Positions 21,682 to 30,348 of a DNA stretch of 64,000 nucleotides are shown piece after piece. Source of the DNA: Armatimonadia bacterium (GTDB lineage: Bacteria; Armatimonadota; Zipacnadia; Zipacnadales; JABUFB01); contig JBDKVB010000165.1 of assembly GCA_039679385.1 (NCBI GenBank), positions 1 to 64,000 on the forward strand, in the 5' to 3' direction. Each line of letters opens with the position of its first letter. Positions within the stretch are counted from its first letter, which is position 1. A model generated the notes under the pieces. The model made no database searches, had not been told where the DNA came from, and saw nothing but the letters and a program-made list of their open reading frames with translations. The position numbers and the translations under genes were made by a program.

Positions 21682-23400
21682 CTACTCGCCCTTGATCCAG
21701 GCGATCTCTACCTTCGTTCCGGGCTCCGCTCCGCCGGTCGTCGGGTCGAGGCGCAGGCCACGGATGGCCTGACCTCGCCACTTGGCATGGGTTCCCACCG
21801 GAATCTCATACTCGTGCCATTCGCCGTCGGGCTTAACCGCGAAGTTGAGGTACTTGTTGTCGGCGAAGCCAGGCTCCTCACTGGTGGTCCAGAACACCTG
21901 CCCCTCTGCGTTGCAGGCGGGGAGCTTCATTCGCACCCTCAGCTTCGTGTACTGGTCCGGATTGAGCCGCAGCATGGGGCGGACCATGAAGGGGTCCTGG
22001 CCGGTGAAGGTGAGCTGAAGGGCCCCGTCGACCCACCTGGGCTCCGCCAGGGAGTTCATGCCCTGCCAGCCTTGCATATCGTTCTCGCGGTCGAAGCGGA
22101 AGTCGATCGTGGTCGCAGGCTCCGCCGGCTTCGGGTACGCGAACCGGGTCTGCAGCCGCAGGAGCTTGCCGTCGCCTGCGGCCAGGGACAGCTTGATCCG
22201 GTTCTTGACCATCTCCAGCGGCTTGTCTTGCCCGTCAGCCGCGCTGACCTCGGTCACTCCCACCACGTGCGGCATGAGGGTTGCCTCGAACTCCACTGGC
22301 TGGTCATGGTCGCGGTTGACCACGAAGGCGTAGTCGGCCCCGGCGTCGTCACGGAGGAACCCGATCACCAGCGGAACCTCGGAGGGCACCTGCAGGATCG
22401 CGTCGCGACTCAGCCGGCGAGCGCCTGTCGGGATCGGGCCGGTGTGGAACACCCCCGTGGAGGTGCAGCGCAGCAGCGTCGGCCCCAGGGCCAGCATCTC
22501 ACCGTTGAGCTGCTTGACGATCGGGTACAGCCGTCCCGGCTTGCCCGTGTTGTCAACGATTCCCGCGGAGGCGTAGTCGTCGTTGTTCCAGCTCCAGTAC
22601 ACGAAGTACAGGATGCCCTTGAAGCCGTAGGCGAGGGAGGTGTAGACCTGCCACCGCATCTCCGAATCGGAGGGCTGGCGAACTGCGGGCGTCCAGGAGC
22701 AGGCCTGTATGATGTTCCAGGTCGGGACGTTGTGCCGCAGGCCTGCCTCACGAATCAGCTCCATGTTCTCGAAGAAGTCGGGCTTGTCGACCCCACCGGC
22801 CATGAGGCAGTAGTGGTCATAGCTGAGGATGAGTGGCCGGGAGGTGGTGAGGAACCGCTCGAGGTGGTCGGCATAGGTCGGTGTCCCGAGCTGCTGCACT
22901 GAGGCGTAGGTCGGAAAGAGGTTGATGTAGGGCGGATGGACCGGGTCCTCGCGCTGCAACTCCTCCCCGAGAGCTCCCAGGCCCTCGAACTGCTCCAGAT
23001 TCGGCTCGTCCTGGAGGAAGTACCCAAAGAGCGCCGGATGGGAGCCGTAGTCGGCAACAACCTGCGCCACCTTGTCCTTCCAGTTGTCCTCCTGCGGCAG
23101 CGTCCAGGCCAGGCGACCGTCGATGACGATGGCCTTGAGGCCCATTTGCCCGCACAGGTCCAGCATCTTTCGGTTCTCGGCCACGAGGTCAGCCGGGCGC
23201 TTGCTCCAGCAGGCTGGACCGGCCACGGTGAAGTTGCAGTCCTTCACCGTCTGCCAGGCCTCCAGGTTGTTGTAGTCCACCTGCGGCCCCACCCAGTAGC
23301 TGATGGGGAAGACTTCCGGCTGCCAGCGCGACTGAGCCATCGAAGGTCCCTGGAGAGCCGCCACAGCCAGACAAGTCAGGACGCGTGCCGAGCAGTTCAT
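21682..23400 (-). CDS. Secreted TIM-barrel glycoside hydrolase-like protein, family not assigned
   Basis: This 572-residue protein has a signal peptide (LAVAALQGPSMAQS) and GGAGG six bases before the ATG. The first ~330 residues form a TIM-barrel-like body containing FLQDEPN near residue 135; an acidic D-E-P at a strand end is typical of a catalytic acid/base in clan GH-A-like barrels. The VYWSWNNDDY segment follows. A central beta domain and a C-terminal jelly roll (~425-570, with DNKYLNFAVKPDGEWHEYE) resemble carbohydrate-binding modules. I do not recognise a numbered GH family. The context suggests an exported polysaccharide-active enzyme. Confidence 0.7.
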   Translation of the reverse strand: MNCSARVLTCLAVAALQGPSMAQSRWQPEVFPISYWVGPQVDYNNLEAWQTVKDCNFTVAGPACWSKRPADLVAENRKMLDLCGQMGLKAIVIDGRLAWTLPQEDNWKDKVAQVVADYGSHPALFGYFLQDEPNLEQFEGLGALGEELQREDPVHPPYINLFPTYASVQQLGTPTYADHLERFLTTSRPLILSYDHYCLMAGGVDKPDFFENMELIREAGLRHNVPTWNIIQACSWTPAVRQPSDSEMRWQVYTSLAYGFKGILYFVYWSWNNDDYASAGIVDNTGKPGRLYPIVKQLNGEMLALGPTLLRCTSTGVFHTGPIPTGARRLSRDAILQVPSEVPLVIGFLRDDAGADYAFVVNRDHDQPVEFEATLMPHVVGVTEVSAADGQDKPLEMVKNRIKLSLAAGDGKLLRLQTRFAYPKPAEPATTIDFRFDRENDMQGWQGMNSLAEPRWVDGALQLTFTGQDPFMVRPMLRLNPDQYTKLRVRMKLPACNAEGQVFWTTSEEPGFADNKYLNFAVKPDGEWHEYEIPVGTHAKWRGQAIRGLRLDPTTGGAEPGTKVEIAWIKGE

Positions 23401-23555
23401 GGACTACCTCCCGGACTGTGAGAGCAACTCGAGTTTCACGGTGCGCAAGGCCTCACTTCTCCATCGGCCGCCCGGTCTCCTGTCGACAAGGATCGGCTGC
23501 AGGCTGGCAGGGAGGGCTTGGTTCTTGCCTGACTTCGGCGGAGGGGGTAACCTGT

Positions 23556-23579
23556 GGGGCTTGGGGTTCACAAGTCCCC
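23556..23579. other. Small hairpin upstream of the SGNH hydrolase gene
   Basis: GGGGCTTG (23556-23563) pairs with CAAGTCCCC (23571-23579) with one bulged T, in the 220-base divergent region between genes starting at 23400 (minus) and 23621 (plus). It may be regulatory or incidental. No clear promoter was found in this region. Confidence 0.3.
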
Positions 23580-23620
23580 AGTCCGCTTAGCCTTCCTGTA
23601 ACGAAAGGTACGACCGTCTC

Positions 23621-24250
23621 ATGTCTGACCAGAAGGATCTCTGCACCAAGACTTGCACCTCGGAGTACCCGGTCCGTGTTGCCTGCGTCGGCGACAGCAT
23701 CACCTACGGCTCGGGCATCGCAGACCGTGACCACGACAGCTACCCGGCACAACTGGGTCGCAAGCTCGGTGAGGGCTGGGAGGTGCGCAACTTCGGTGTC
23801 GGCGGAACAACGGCCCTCCGGCGTGGTGACTTCCCCTACTCGCGTGAAGCCGCCTATGCGGAGGCGCTGGCCTGGCAGCCGCAGGTCGTTGTGATCGCTC
23901 TCGGGACCAACGACACCAAGCCCCAGAACTGGGTGTTTGCGGACAGCTTCGCCCGGGATCTGGAGTCTCTTGCTGACGCCTTCCTCGAGGTGAACCCCGC
24001 GGCAGAGGTGTACCTGTGCCTGCCCGTTCCGGCCTTTCCCGGCGAATGGGGCATCCGTGACGACGTGGTGCGCGAGGAGGTCGTGCCACAGATTCGCCAA
24101 CTGGCGGCCCGTCGCTGCCTGCCGACGATTGACCTATACTCCGCCCTCTCAGGTCACCCCGAACTGTTCCCCGATACCGTCCATCCAAGCGCCGAAGGAG
24201 CGGGCTGGATCGCAGCGGAGGTCCATCGGGCGCTCACCTGCGGGGAATAG
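23621..24250 (+). CDS. SGNH/GDSL-family hydrolase (esterase/acetyl-esterase)
   Basis: This 209-residue enzyme shows the four SGNH blocks: GDSIT with nucleophile S26, the oxyanion glycine in VGG (60-62), GTND with N97, and D185-T-V-H188 completing the triad. The length is normal for single-domain bacterial GDSL esterases. No signal peptide is visible, so it probably acts in the cytoplasm, for example deacetylating sugars or oligosaccharides. The ribosome-binding site is weak (GAAAGG about 14 bases upstream). It is followed 147 bases later by a membrane glycosyltransferase on the same strand. Confidence 0.88.
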   Translation: MSDQKDLCTKTCTSEYPVRVACVGDSITYGSGIADRDHDSYPAQLGRKLGEGWEVRNFGVGGTTALRRGDFPYSREAAYAEALAWQPQVVVIALGTNDTKPQNWVFADSFARDLESLADAFLEVNPAAEVYLCLPVPAFPGEWGIRDDVVREEVVPQIRQLAARRCLPTIDLYSALSGHPELFPDTVHPSAEGAGWIAAEVHRALTCGE

Positions 24251-24397
24251 CTGACCGGTGGTTGCGTTGGGCACGGAGCTTGCTGCGAGCGCAGAAGGGC
24301 GCTAACGTACGAGGTGACCGACGAAGCCAGGGAGAGCCGCCGCCTGGAGGGCTCGGGGCGGGTCGCCCGGTTCCGCAACACCGATCGGGGGAGACGG

Positions 24398-26005
24398 ATG
24401 GCGAACGACTCGCACCAGGAGGAAACCACGCTGGTAAGGCTGTGGCCCTATGTGCCGGTTGGGGTCGCCGCCCTGGTCTTTGCAGCCCTCACGGCCGCCT
24501 TCTGGGACTATACGGTTGACGACGCCTTCATCAGCTTCAGGTATGCACGGAACCTGGCGCAAGGCTACGGCCTCACCTACAATGCAGGCGGACCTCCTAT
24601 AGAGGGCTACACGGGCCTTCTGTGGGTGCTGCTGATGGCGGTCCCCGCACGCCTGGGGCTGGACGTCGAGGTCTTTGCGAAGGTCGTCGGAGTCCTCGCC
24701 ACCCTGGCCTGCATGGCCGTCACTTTCCGGCTGTCCCTGCGGCTGATCGGGCCGGGAGAGCGAGGTCAAACCACCTTCGCGGCCGGAATGGCGATCCTCC
24801 TTCTGGCCGCGCAGGCTGAGACCGCGATCCACACCGTGGCAGGTCTGGAGACTGCGCTCTACTCCCTGCTCCTGACCGCCTTCCTCTACCAGTGCCTCTG
24901 CAGCGCCGAAGAGCAGACGAACCGGTGCCTCGGTGCCCTGGCCTTCACCGGGCTTCTCCTTGGGCTAACCCGGCCGGAAGGCAACCTGCCAGTCCTGGTC
25001 GGCCTGCTGACGCTGCTGCCGATGCTCCAGGGCCGCCGCAGGTCGGCGCTCGTCTGGTCTGCGCTGCTTCTCTACGTCCTGCCCGGGCTAGCCTACTTCC
25101 TGTGGCGTTTCCACTACTACGGGCAACTCCTGCCGCTGCCCTTCTACCTCAAGGCTGCGAACCAGCAGACCCTCGCTGGCCTCCGTGGAGTGGTGGGTTT
25201 CCTGGCCACCTACGGCACTTCGGCTCTCGGCGTGTTGATGTGCGTCGCGGCAATCCGGTTCAAACGCACACACGCGCCCGGCCTCCTCGCCTCTCTCTCG
25301 CTGCTGGTGTTCTTTCTGTTCCCGGCCCACATCATGGGCTACTGCTTCCGGTTCCTATACCCACTTGTACCGGCCATCTGTGCCCTGGGCGGCGCCGGGC
25401 TGGCCCTGCTCCTTACCCTTCCACTCTCATCCCAGAAGGAAGGAAGGCCCTGGGCGCGCCATCTCCCTGCCATCGCCCTGTGCCTCCTCCTTGCCGTCAG
25501 CCAGGTGCCTCGCCTCCCCGGCGCATACACCACGCAAGTGAGGTACTACGCGGCAGGACTTCAGAGGGCGCACATCGCCCTGGGCAAGTGCCTCGCGGAG
25601 TTCAAGCCGGCAGGCCGGCAACCGGTGCTGGCGATAGGCGACGCCGGTGCAGTGCCCTACTACTCCGGTTGGCGAACGATCGACATCTTTGGTCTCAACG
25701 AGCCCCATATCGCCCTATCACGCGAGCACGATCCGGAGTATGTGCTGTCTCAGCACCCGGATGTTCTGGTCCTCATATCGTCCAGCGCAACCGTCTTCGT
25801 CCCGCACCTGGATCGCGAGGCAGACCTGTACCACGCAAGCCTCGCGCGAGGCATGAGGCCGCTGAGGGCCATGGAGTTCGACCCACACAGGTACTACCTG
25901 TGGGTGCTGGCCTTCCCAGGTAGCGACGTCTGGGAGCACCTCAAAGGCGCCACCTGCGGCATGCCCCTGACGCCCGGCGAGACTCCCGGCGGGCCGGCCA
26001 GTTAG
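24398..26005 (+). CDS. Polytopic membrane glycosyltransferase (GT-C fold, ArnT/PMT/arabinofuranosyltransferase-like)
   Basis: The ATG at 24398 has GGGGGAG four bases upstream; a GTG-initiated extension of 28 residues is rejected. The 535-residue product has roughly ten hydrophobic segments. After the first membrane helix comes D41-D42 in DDAFISFRYARNLAQG, the acidic pair typical of GT-C enzymes in the first external loop, and then IEGYTG. The C-terminal soluble part has GDAGAVPYYSGWRTIDIFGLN, seen in related lipid-linked-sugar transferases. It probably moves a sugar from a polyprenyl-phosphate donor onto a cell-surface glycan on the outer face of the membrane. Acceptor and donor are unknown. 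Confidence 0.8.
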   Translation: MANDSHQEETTLVRLWPYVPVGVAALVFAALTAAFWDYTVDDAFISFRYARNLAQGYGLTYNAGGPPIEGYTGLLWVLLMAVPARLGLDVEVFAKVVGVLATLACMAVTFRLSLRLIGPGERGQTTFAAGMAILLLAAQAETAIHTVAGLETALYSLLLTAFLYQCLCSAEEQTNRCLGALAFTGLLLGLTRPEGNLPVLVGLLTLLPMLQGRRRSALVWSALLLYVLPGLAYFLWRFHYYGQLLPLPFYLKAANQQTLAGLRGVVGFLATYGTSALGVLMCVAAIRFKRTHAPGLLASLSLLVFFLFPAHIMGYCFRFLYPLVPAICALGGAGLALLLTLPLSSQKEGRPWARHLPAIALCLLLAVSQVPRLPGAYTTQVRYYAAGLQRAHIALGKCLAEFKPAGRQPVLAIGDAGAVPYYSGWRTIDIFGLNEPHIALSREHDPEYVLSQHPDVLVLISSSATVFVPHLDREADLYHASLARGMRPLRAMEFDPHRYYLWVLAFPGSDVWEHLKGATCGMPLTPGETPGGPAS

Positions 26006-26051
26006 GGTCTACTCACCGACTGCAAGAAGTCCCACACTGCGCCCGAGCTTC

Positions 26052-28424
26052 TCAAGGACGAGGCGTCCCCTTCGTAACCCGGTACTCCCCCGGAAGGGCA
26101 TCGAAGGTCATGCCGGGTCCTCGGCTCTCGATCCTGGTCTCTCGGCCATCGTCGAGGCGCCACACTGTGACCTCGCCCTCCCAGCCGGCCAGGCGCAAGG
26201 TAAGAGCATGGGGCGTGTCGCGGTCCAGGCGGCAGGTCAGGGTCCAGGGCCTGGTCCTCTGACGGTCCCAGGGCGGCTGCACGAAAGTCGCATCGGGATT
26301 CAGCGTCACGTGGATCTGGTCGCTGCCGACCTCCACGAAGTACGCCCCGGTTCCCCCGTAGGTCACTACCGGCGAGCTTCCACACCCGACGATCCGCTTC
26401 ACTTTCGGGCTTGCGGCGAAGGGCTGCCAGTCCTGCCATCCGCGGGAGTACATGAGCAGCTCGGGCGTCTGCAAGGCGCTGAGGTTGTGCTCGAAGGAGA
26501 CCACGCAGTTGCCGAAGGTGAGGTTGTCGTCGCCGACCGCCTCATAGGGCGTGTAGCGTGGCGTCTCGGCGAACAGTTCCGAAGCGATGGCGAAGCTGAC
26601 GGCCTTCTCGGGCGTGCAGTACAGGTTCAGGTAGTGCGAGCCCCGCAGGTACTCCGCAGAAGGGGTCAGCGAGTAGGTCCACATGTTTGCCACCTGTGCC
26701 CCGAGAGCGCGGAAGAGACGGGCCATCGCCGGGTACAGGTAACTGGTCTGGTTGTAGAAGGTCTCGAACTCGTAGACCGCCTTGGCCTTGTTCGCGAATC
26801 TGGTCCCCAGAAGCCAGCGTAGCCGACTGTAGTCCTGCCAGTGCTCACGCAGGTAGGGCAGGTAGTTCTTCCCACTCAAGTCCACCGGGTGGTCCCAAAA
26901 CGGGCTCGCCACGTCTGACTGACCGGGGTACAGGCAGAAGGACACCACGTCCACCGGGCTCTCGGCGACCGCCTGGTAGACCTCCTCATGGCCCTGAATC
27001 ATCCGCGGCCAGTTCAGGTTCCACGCGACCGGCTTCTGGCACCCGGTGTCGCGAATCGCCGTGCACATCTGCGCCAGGAACCGACTGACCCACTCGTAGC
27101 GGAAGGTCGCGTAGCACACCTCGCGGTCGGTCTCGATCCCCTTGTCCTTGCACCACTTGTCAAAGGCCGCCCGAAGAGGGGCGTAGCGATCGTCGGAGAC
27201 CATCGTTGGGTAGTCCACGTAGCCGGGCTCATTGGCGATCTCGACCACTGCGATGGTCTCGTCGTCGGCATAGCGCAGACCGGAGTAGCGGTTCACGTGG
27301 GACAGCAACCCTTGCATGTACCGAGCGATCTTGGCACTCAGCGCCGGATCGGCAATCCACTCCTTGCGGTCACGCCCCGCCAGGAAGGAATCCGGCAGGA
27401 AGGACGCACCCATCTCGTTCACGAGGGTCAGGTAGACATAGATCCCGCGCTTGCGGCACCCGGCGAGGGTGTAGTCGAGGACATCGAGGAACACGCTGTC
27501 CTTCAGGTTGCCCTCGGCATCGCTGAAGTCGGCCGGGAGCAGGTGCATCCGTATGACACCGGCACCCATCGGCGGCAGCTCAGCAAGGTTCGTGTCCGCG
27601 ACACGCTTGAGGGCCTCGGCCTCCAGCGGGATACCAACGGACTTCAGCCGCCCGCTGTACTCCCACGAGAGCGCAGTCTGGAAGTTGACACCCCACAGGG
27701 CGACTTCGGTGCCGTCATCGTACACCAGAGCGCCCTTGCGGCAACTGATCGGTCGCGGAGCCTGATGACGGCCTACGGGCTGCACCCCCATAGTCTTGGG
27801 GGCGATCTCCTCGCCGGTCTTCGGCCGCAGCAGGTCGAAGGCCCGTAGCAGCGCCTCTGGAGGAGAGGCTACCGGCACGACCGAGACGTTATCGAGGTAG
27901 GTGGTGCCCGGGGCGCCGGTGTAGAGCTTACCCTCAGCCCCGCCAAACCACTCGAGCCGCACCTGCTTGCTGTCGTAGGTGTTGAAGCTGAACCGGATCT
28001 GGCTCCACTCTTTCGAGGTGGGCGCGATGACCGTCACCAAGGGACGCCAGTCCATGGTCATCACGGCGAAGAGCGGCTGGAGGTGCCCGTCGCTGCGGAC
28101 CCAGGCCGACACCTGGTAGACTGTCCCGGGCTGCACCGTGAGGATCTGGTCCAGGTGGGCGTTGTCGCTGCCCGGGGTCGTGCGCTGGAAGCGAACCGCT
28201 CGCGATCCGCCACGTCCTTCACCCTCCACCAGAGTGAAGGCCGCATCGGACTGGCCATGCAGGTAGCCCATCCACGGTCCCTTCTGGGCCGGAGGAACAA
28301 CCTGGAGACCTTCTGTCTCGAAGTCACCGTCGGTAAGCACCGAACCTGCTCCAGGCGCTGTCTCAGCGCCCGAGGCCAGGGCCAGGCCGAGCAGTAGCGA
28401 GCCAACGAGAAGGCCGGGATGCAT
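26052..28424 (-). CDS. Secreted GH5-like (clan GH-A) glycoside hydrolase with N-terminal CBM
   Basis: The ATG at 28422-28424 follows GGAGGGG at six bases; an upstream start seven codons earlier is less likely. The 790-residue protein has a signal peptide (LLVGSLLLGLALASGAE). A CBM_4_9-type jelly roll (about 30-185) ends in YLDNVSVVP. The TIM barrel follows, with IRMHLLP and the acid/base in ANEPGYVDYP (E399). The nucleophile is probably E552 or E554 in VYEFETF. A beta-sandwich tail completes it. It is convergent with the glycosyltransferase gene, 46 bases away, without an evident terminator. Likely substrates are beta-glucans, mannans or beta-galactans. Confidence 0.8.
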   Translation of the reverse strand: MHPGLLVGSLLLGLALASGAETAPGAGSVLTDGDFETEGLQVVPPAQKGPWMGYLHGQSDAAFTLVEGEGRGGSRAVRFQRTTPGSDNAHLDQILTVQPGTVYQVSAWVRSDGHLQPLFAVMTMDWRPLVTVIAPTSKEWSQIRFSFNTYDSKQVRLEWFGGAEGKLYTGAPGTTYLDNVSVVPVASPPEALLRAFDLLRPKTGEEIAPKTMGVQPVGRHQAPRPISCRKGALVYDDGTEVALWGVNFQTALSWEYSGRLKSVGIPLEAEALKRVADTNLAELPPMGAGVIRMHLLPADFSDAEGNLKDSVFLDVLDYTLAGCRKRGIYVYLTLVNEMGASFLPDSFLAGRDRKEWIADPALSAKIARYMQGLLSHVNRYSGLRYADDETIAVVEIANEPGYVDYPTMVSDDRYAPLRAAFDKWCKDKGIETDREVCYATFRYEWVSRFLAQMCTAIRDTGCQKPVAWNLNWPRMIQGHEEVYQAVAESPVDVVSFCLYPGQSDVASPFWDHPVDLSGKNYLPYLREHWQDYSRLRWLLGTRFANKAKAVYEFETFYNQTSYLYPAMARLFRALGAQVANMWTYSLTPSAEYLRGSHYLNLYCTPEKAVSFAIASELFAETPRYTPYEAVGDDNLTFGNCVVSFEHNLSALQTPELLMYSRGWQDWQPFAASPKVKRIVGCGSSPVVTYGGTGAYFVEVGSDQIHVTLNPDATFVQPPWDRQRTRPWTLTCRLDRDTPHALTLRLAGWEGEVTVWRLDDGRETRIESRGPGMTFDALPGEYRVTKGTPRP

Positions 28425-28537
28425 GGGCAGCCCCTCCAGGTCCATCAGGTTCGAGGTGTGCCGACTCGCTTCGCCCAGGGCGCGGGAGTGACCTGCCCCG
28501 GACTCACGGATAGGGCCTTGCAGCAGCCACTTTGGGG

Positions 28538-28543
28538 TATAAT
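28538..28543 (+). promoter_or_regulatory. -10 element TATAAT upstream of the PDZ/SHOCT gene
   Basis: A perfect TATAAT lies 50 bases before the ATG at 28593, in the 168-base divergent region. No good -35 exists at 17 bases; TTGCAG at 28518-28523 is at 14 bases. Confidence 0.45.
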
Positions 28544-28592
28544 TCTTGACTAAGGCGACCAGTCGTCACATTGCCGGTGTGGAGGTGCGACC

Positions 28593-30224
28593 ATGGGAAA
28601 CCGGGGGATGCTTTGGGCCGCTTGCGTTGTGGTGCTGGTCTTGATGTCGTGGTCCATCGTCTGGGCACAGACGGGTCCTGCCACACAAGCCGTCGGGTTG
28701 ACACTACAGGCGCTCTCCGAGGAGGACCTGAACACGATCCAGGCCTCCTCCGGTTACCGAGTAGGGGTCGTCGTGATCGGTGTTGCACCGGGCTCAGCCG
28801 CAGCAGCGGCCGATCTGAGGGCCAAGGACATTCTGCTGACGGTTGCTGCCCGGGGCGTGGACTCCCCGCAGGCCGTCGAGGCGGCCCTGGCCTCTGCCAC
28901 AGGGACCGCCCAGATCCTGGCGATGCGCGCCGGTGAAGGCGGCAAGTGGCAGCCGGTGACGATCAACCTGCCCTTGGGAGCCGCCACTACCGCTCCCACT
29001 CCCTTGCCGACAGTTCCAGCAACTCCCACTGTTCCTACTCCCGCTCCCCCTGCAACCGGCGGCGACGTGAACGCCAAGCTCCGGGCGCTGGACACGGCGC
29101 TACAGGCCGGTGTGATCACGCAGGAGGAGTACGACCGCAAGCGAGCGGAGCTGCAACCCCAGGCAGGGGCAACACCTACTCTCGATGCCGCCGCTCGTCA
29201 GAAACTGGCTGCCCTGGATACCGCGCTGGCGGCCGGAGTCCTGGATCAGCAGGAGTACGCCCGCAAACGCGCAGAGATCCTGGGCGGAGCACCGGCCACT
29301 CCTCTGGCCACGCCTGCGACGACCCCAACAACGACTGCCGCACAGACCCCGCAGGCCGCGCCTGCGGTTCACGGTGGGCAACTGTACAACCACCCGATGG
29401 GGTTCCGATTCTGGTACCCGACCGGTTGGAAGGTGCAGACCCAGGAGGAAGGCTTGCAGCTCGTGCCGCCTGATCAGGCGACCACGGCCAGCGGTCCTGC
29501 CGAGTATTACGCGCTGACGGCTGTCAGTGTTGCCGGTGAGGGGATCGCCTCGGCCGACGATCCGCGAGTCTTGCAGTTCGTTGAGGAGCAGGTGCGCCAG
29601 TTCCTCCCAACCCTGACGCGAAGCGGCGAGGCCCTGCGTCTGGCCCTGGACAACGGCCGAGCCGTCTGCGTCGACTGGACGGCCCAGAACGCCCAGGGAC
29701 AGCCGGTCAAGGCTCGAGTCTACGCCACCATCCTGCGCGACTTCGGCGTCGCCCTCTTCGCGCTGGGGGCAAAGGACCGTGTCGAGGGTCGTGACGCTGA
29801 GCTGCGGCGCGTCTTCTCCTCTGTCAGTCTTGAGGCGGGCAAGGTGGACCCGCAGCTCGTGGGGCAGTGGGCCTTCCGCTCAACCTACGCCCTCTCGAAC
29901 GACATGGGGGAGCGTGTCGGGTACTACGACTCCTACTCCAAGGCCAAGATGGTGTCGGAGAGTCAGCGCACCATGGAGCTTCTGGCCGACGGCACCGTCA
30001 CGCGAACCACGAAGCGAGAGATGCTCGCAGGCGCCGCAGGGATCTGGATCGAGGACAAGAGCACCAACACCAAGCGTGGACACTGGAACGCCGCCGAAGG
30101 ACACCTGTACCTGACCTGGGAGGACGGGGACGTCGAGCACTTCCGCTACCAACTCCAGGCGGGAGCCGGCGGTAGGGAACTCAGACTCGAGAGTGGCGGC
30201 AACGGCGAGGTCTGGTCCGGATAG
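28593..30224 (+). CDS. Exported PDZ protein with two SHOCT motifs and a PsbP-like domain
   Basis: GGAGG seven bases before the ATG supports the start. The 543-residue product begins with a signal peptide or anchor (LWAACVVVLVLMSWSIVWAQ). A PDZ-like domain spans about 35-125 (V-G-V-V-V-I-G-V-A-P-G-S-A-A). A Pro/Thr-rich linker leads to two SHOCT-type helical hairpins, LDTALQAGVITQEEYDRKRAEL (about 166-187) and LDTALAAGVLDQQEYARKRAEIL (about 208-230). A second Pro/Thr linker precedes a PsbP/Mog1-like alpha-beta domain (about 265-415, YNHPMGFRFWYPTGWK) and a C-terminal beta-barrel-like domain. Such proteins have no known reaction. The double SHOCT suggests oligomerisation or membrane-near assembly. 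Confidence 0.75.
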   Translation: MGNRGMLWAACVVVLVLMSWSIVWAQTGPATQAVGLTLQALSEEDLNTIQASSGYRVGVVVIGVAPGSAAAAADLRAKDILLTVAARGVDSPQAVEAALASATGTAQILAMRAGEGGKWQPVTINLPLGAATTAPTPLPTVPATPTVPTPAPPATGGDVNAKLRALDTALQAGVITQEEYDRKRAELQPQAGATPTLDAAARQKLAALDTALAAGVLDQQEYARKRAEILGGAPATPLATPATTPTTTAAQTPQAAPAVHGGQLYNHPMGFRFWYPTGWKVQTQEEGLQLVPPDQATTASGPAEYYALTAVSVAGEGIASADDPRVLQFVEEQVRQFLPTLTRSGEALRLALDNGRAVCVDWTAQNAQGQPVKARVYATILRDFGVALFALGAKDRVEGRDAELRRVFSSVSLEAGKVDPQLVGQWAFRSTYALSNDMGERVGYYDSYSKAKMVSESQRTMELLADGTVTRTTKREMLAGAAGIWIEDKSTNTKRGHWNAAEGHLYLTWEDGDVEHFRYQLQAGAGGRELRLESGGNGEVWSG

Positions 30225-30301
30225 CTCGGAACCCGTCCATCGCCCAAGAGGCGGACGTCGGAAGGTAGGCGTGCCTGCCAAGGAATCGCCCGGTGCGTGG
30301 C

Positions 30302-30319
30302 GAAGGGCCTCTGCCCTTC
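30302..30319. other. Hairpin in the gap before the amidohydrolase gene
   Basis: A perfect 7-bp stem (30302-30308 and 30313-30319) with a CTCT loop lies between the PDZ/SHOCT gene (stop 30224) and the amidohydrolase start (30349). It lacks a U-tract, so it is probably a weak terminator or leader hairpin. Confidence 0.35.
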
Positions 30320-30348
30320 CACCTCTTCGCAACCGGGGGTCCAGCGCT

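Noticed and set aside
23556-23579. Riboswitch upstream of the SGNH hydrolase
   Set aside because: Only a single small hairpin is present, with no further conserved structure and no metabolic gene that would suggest a ligand.
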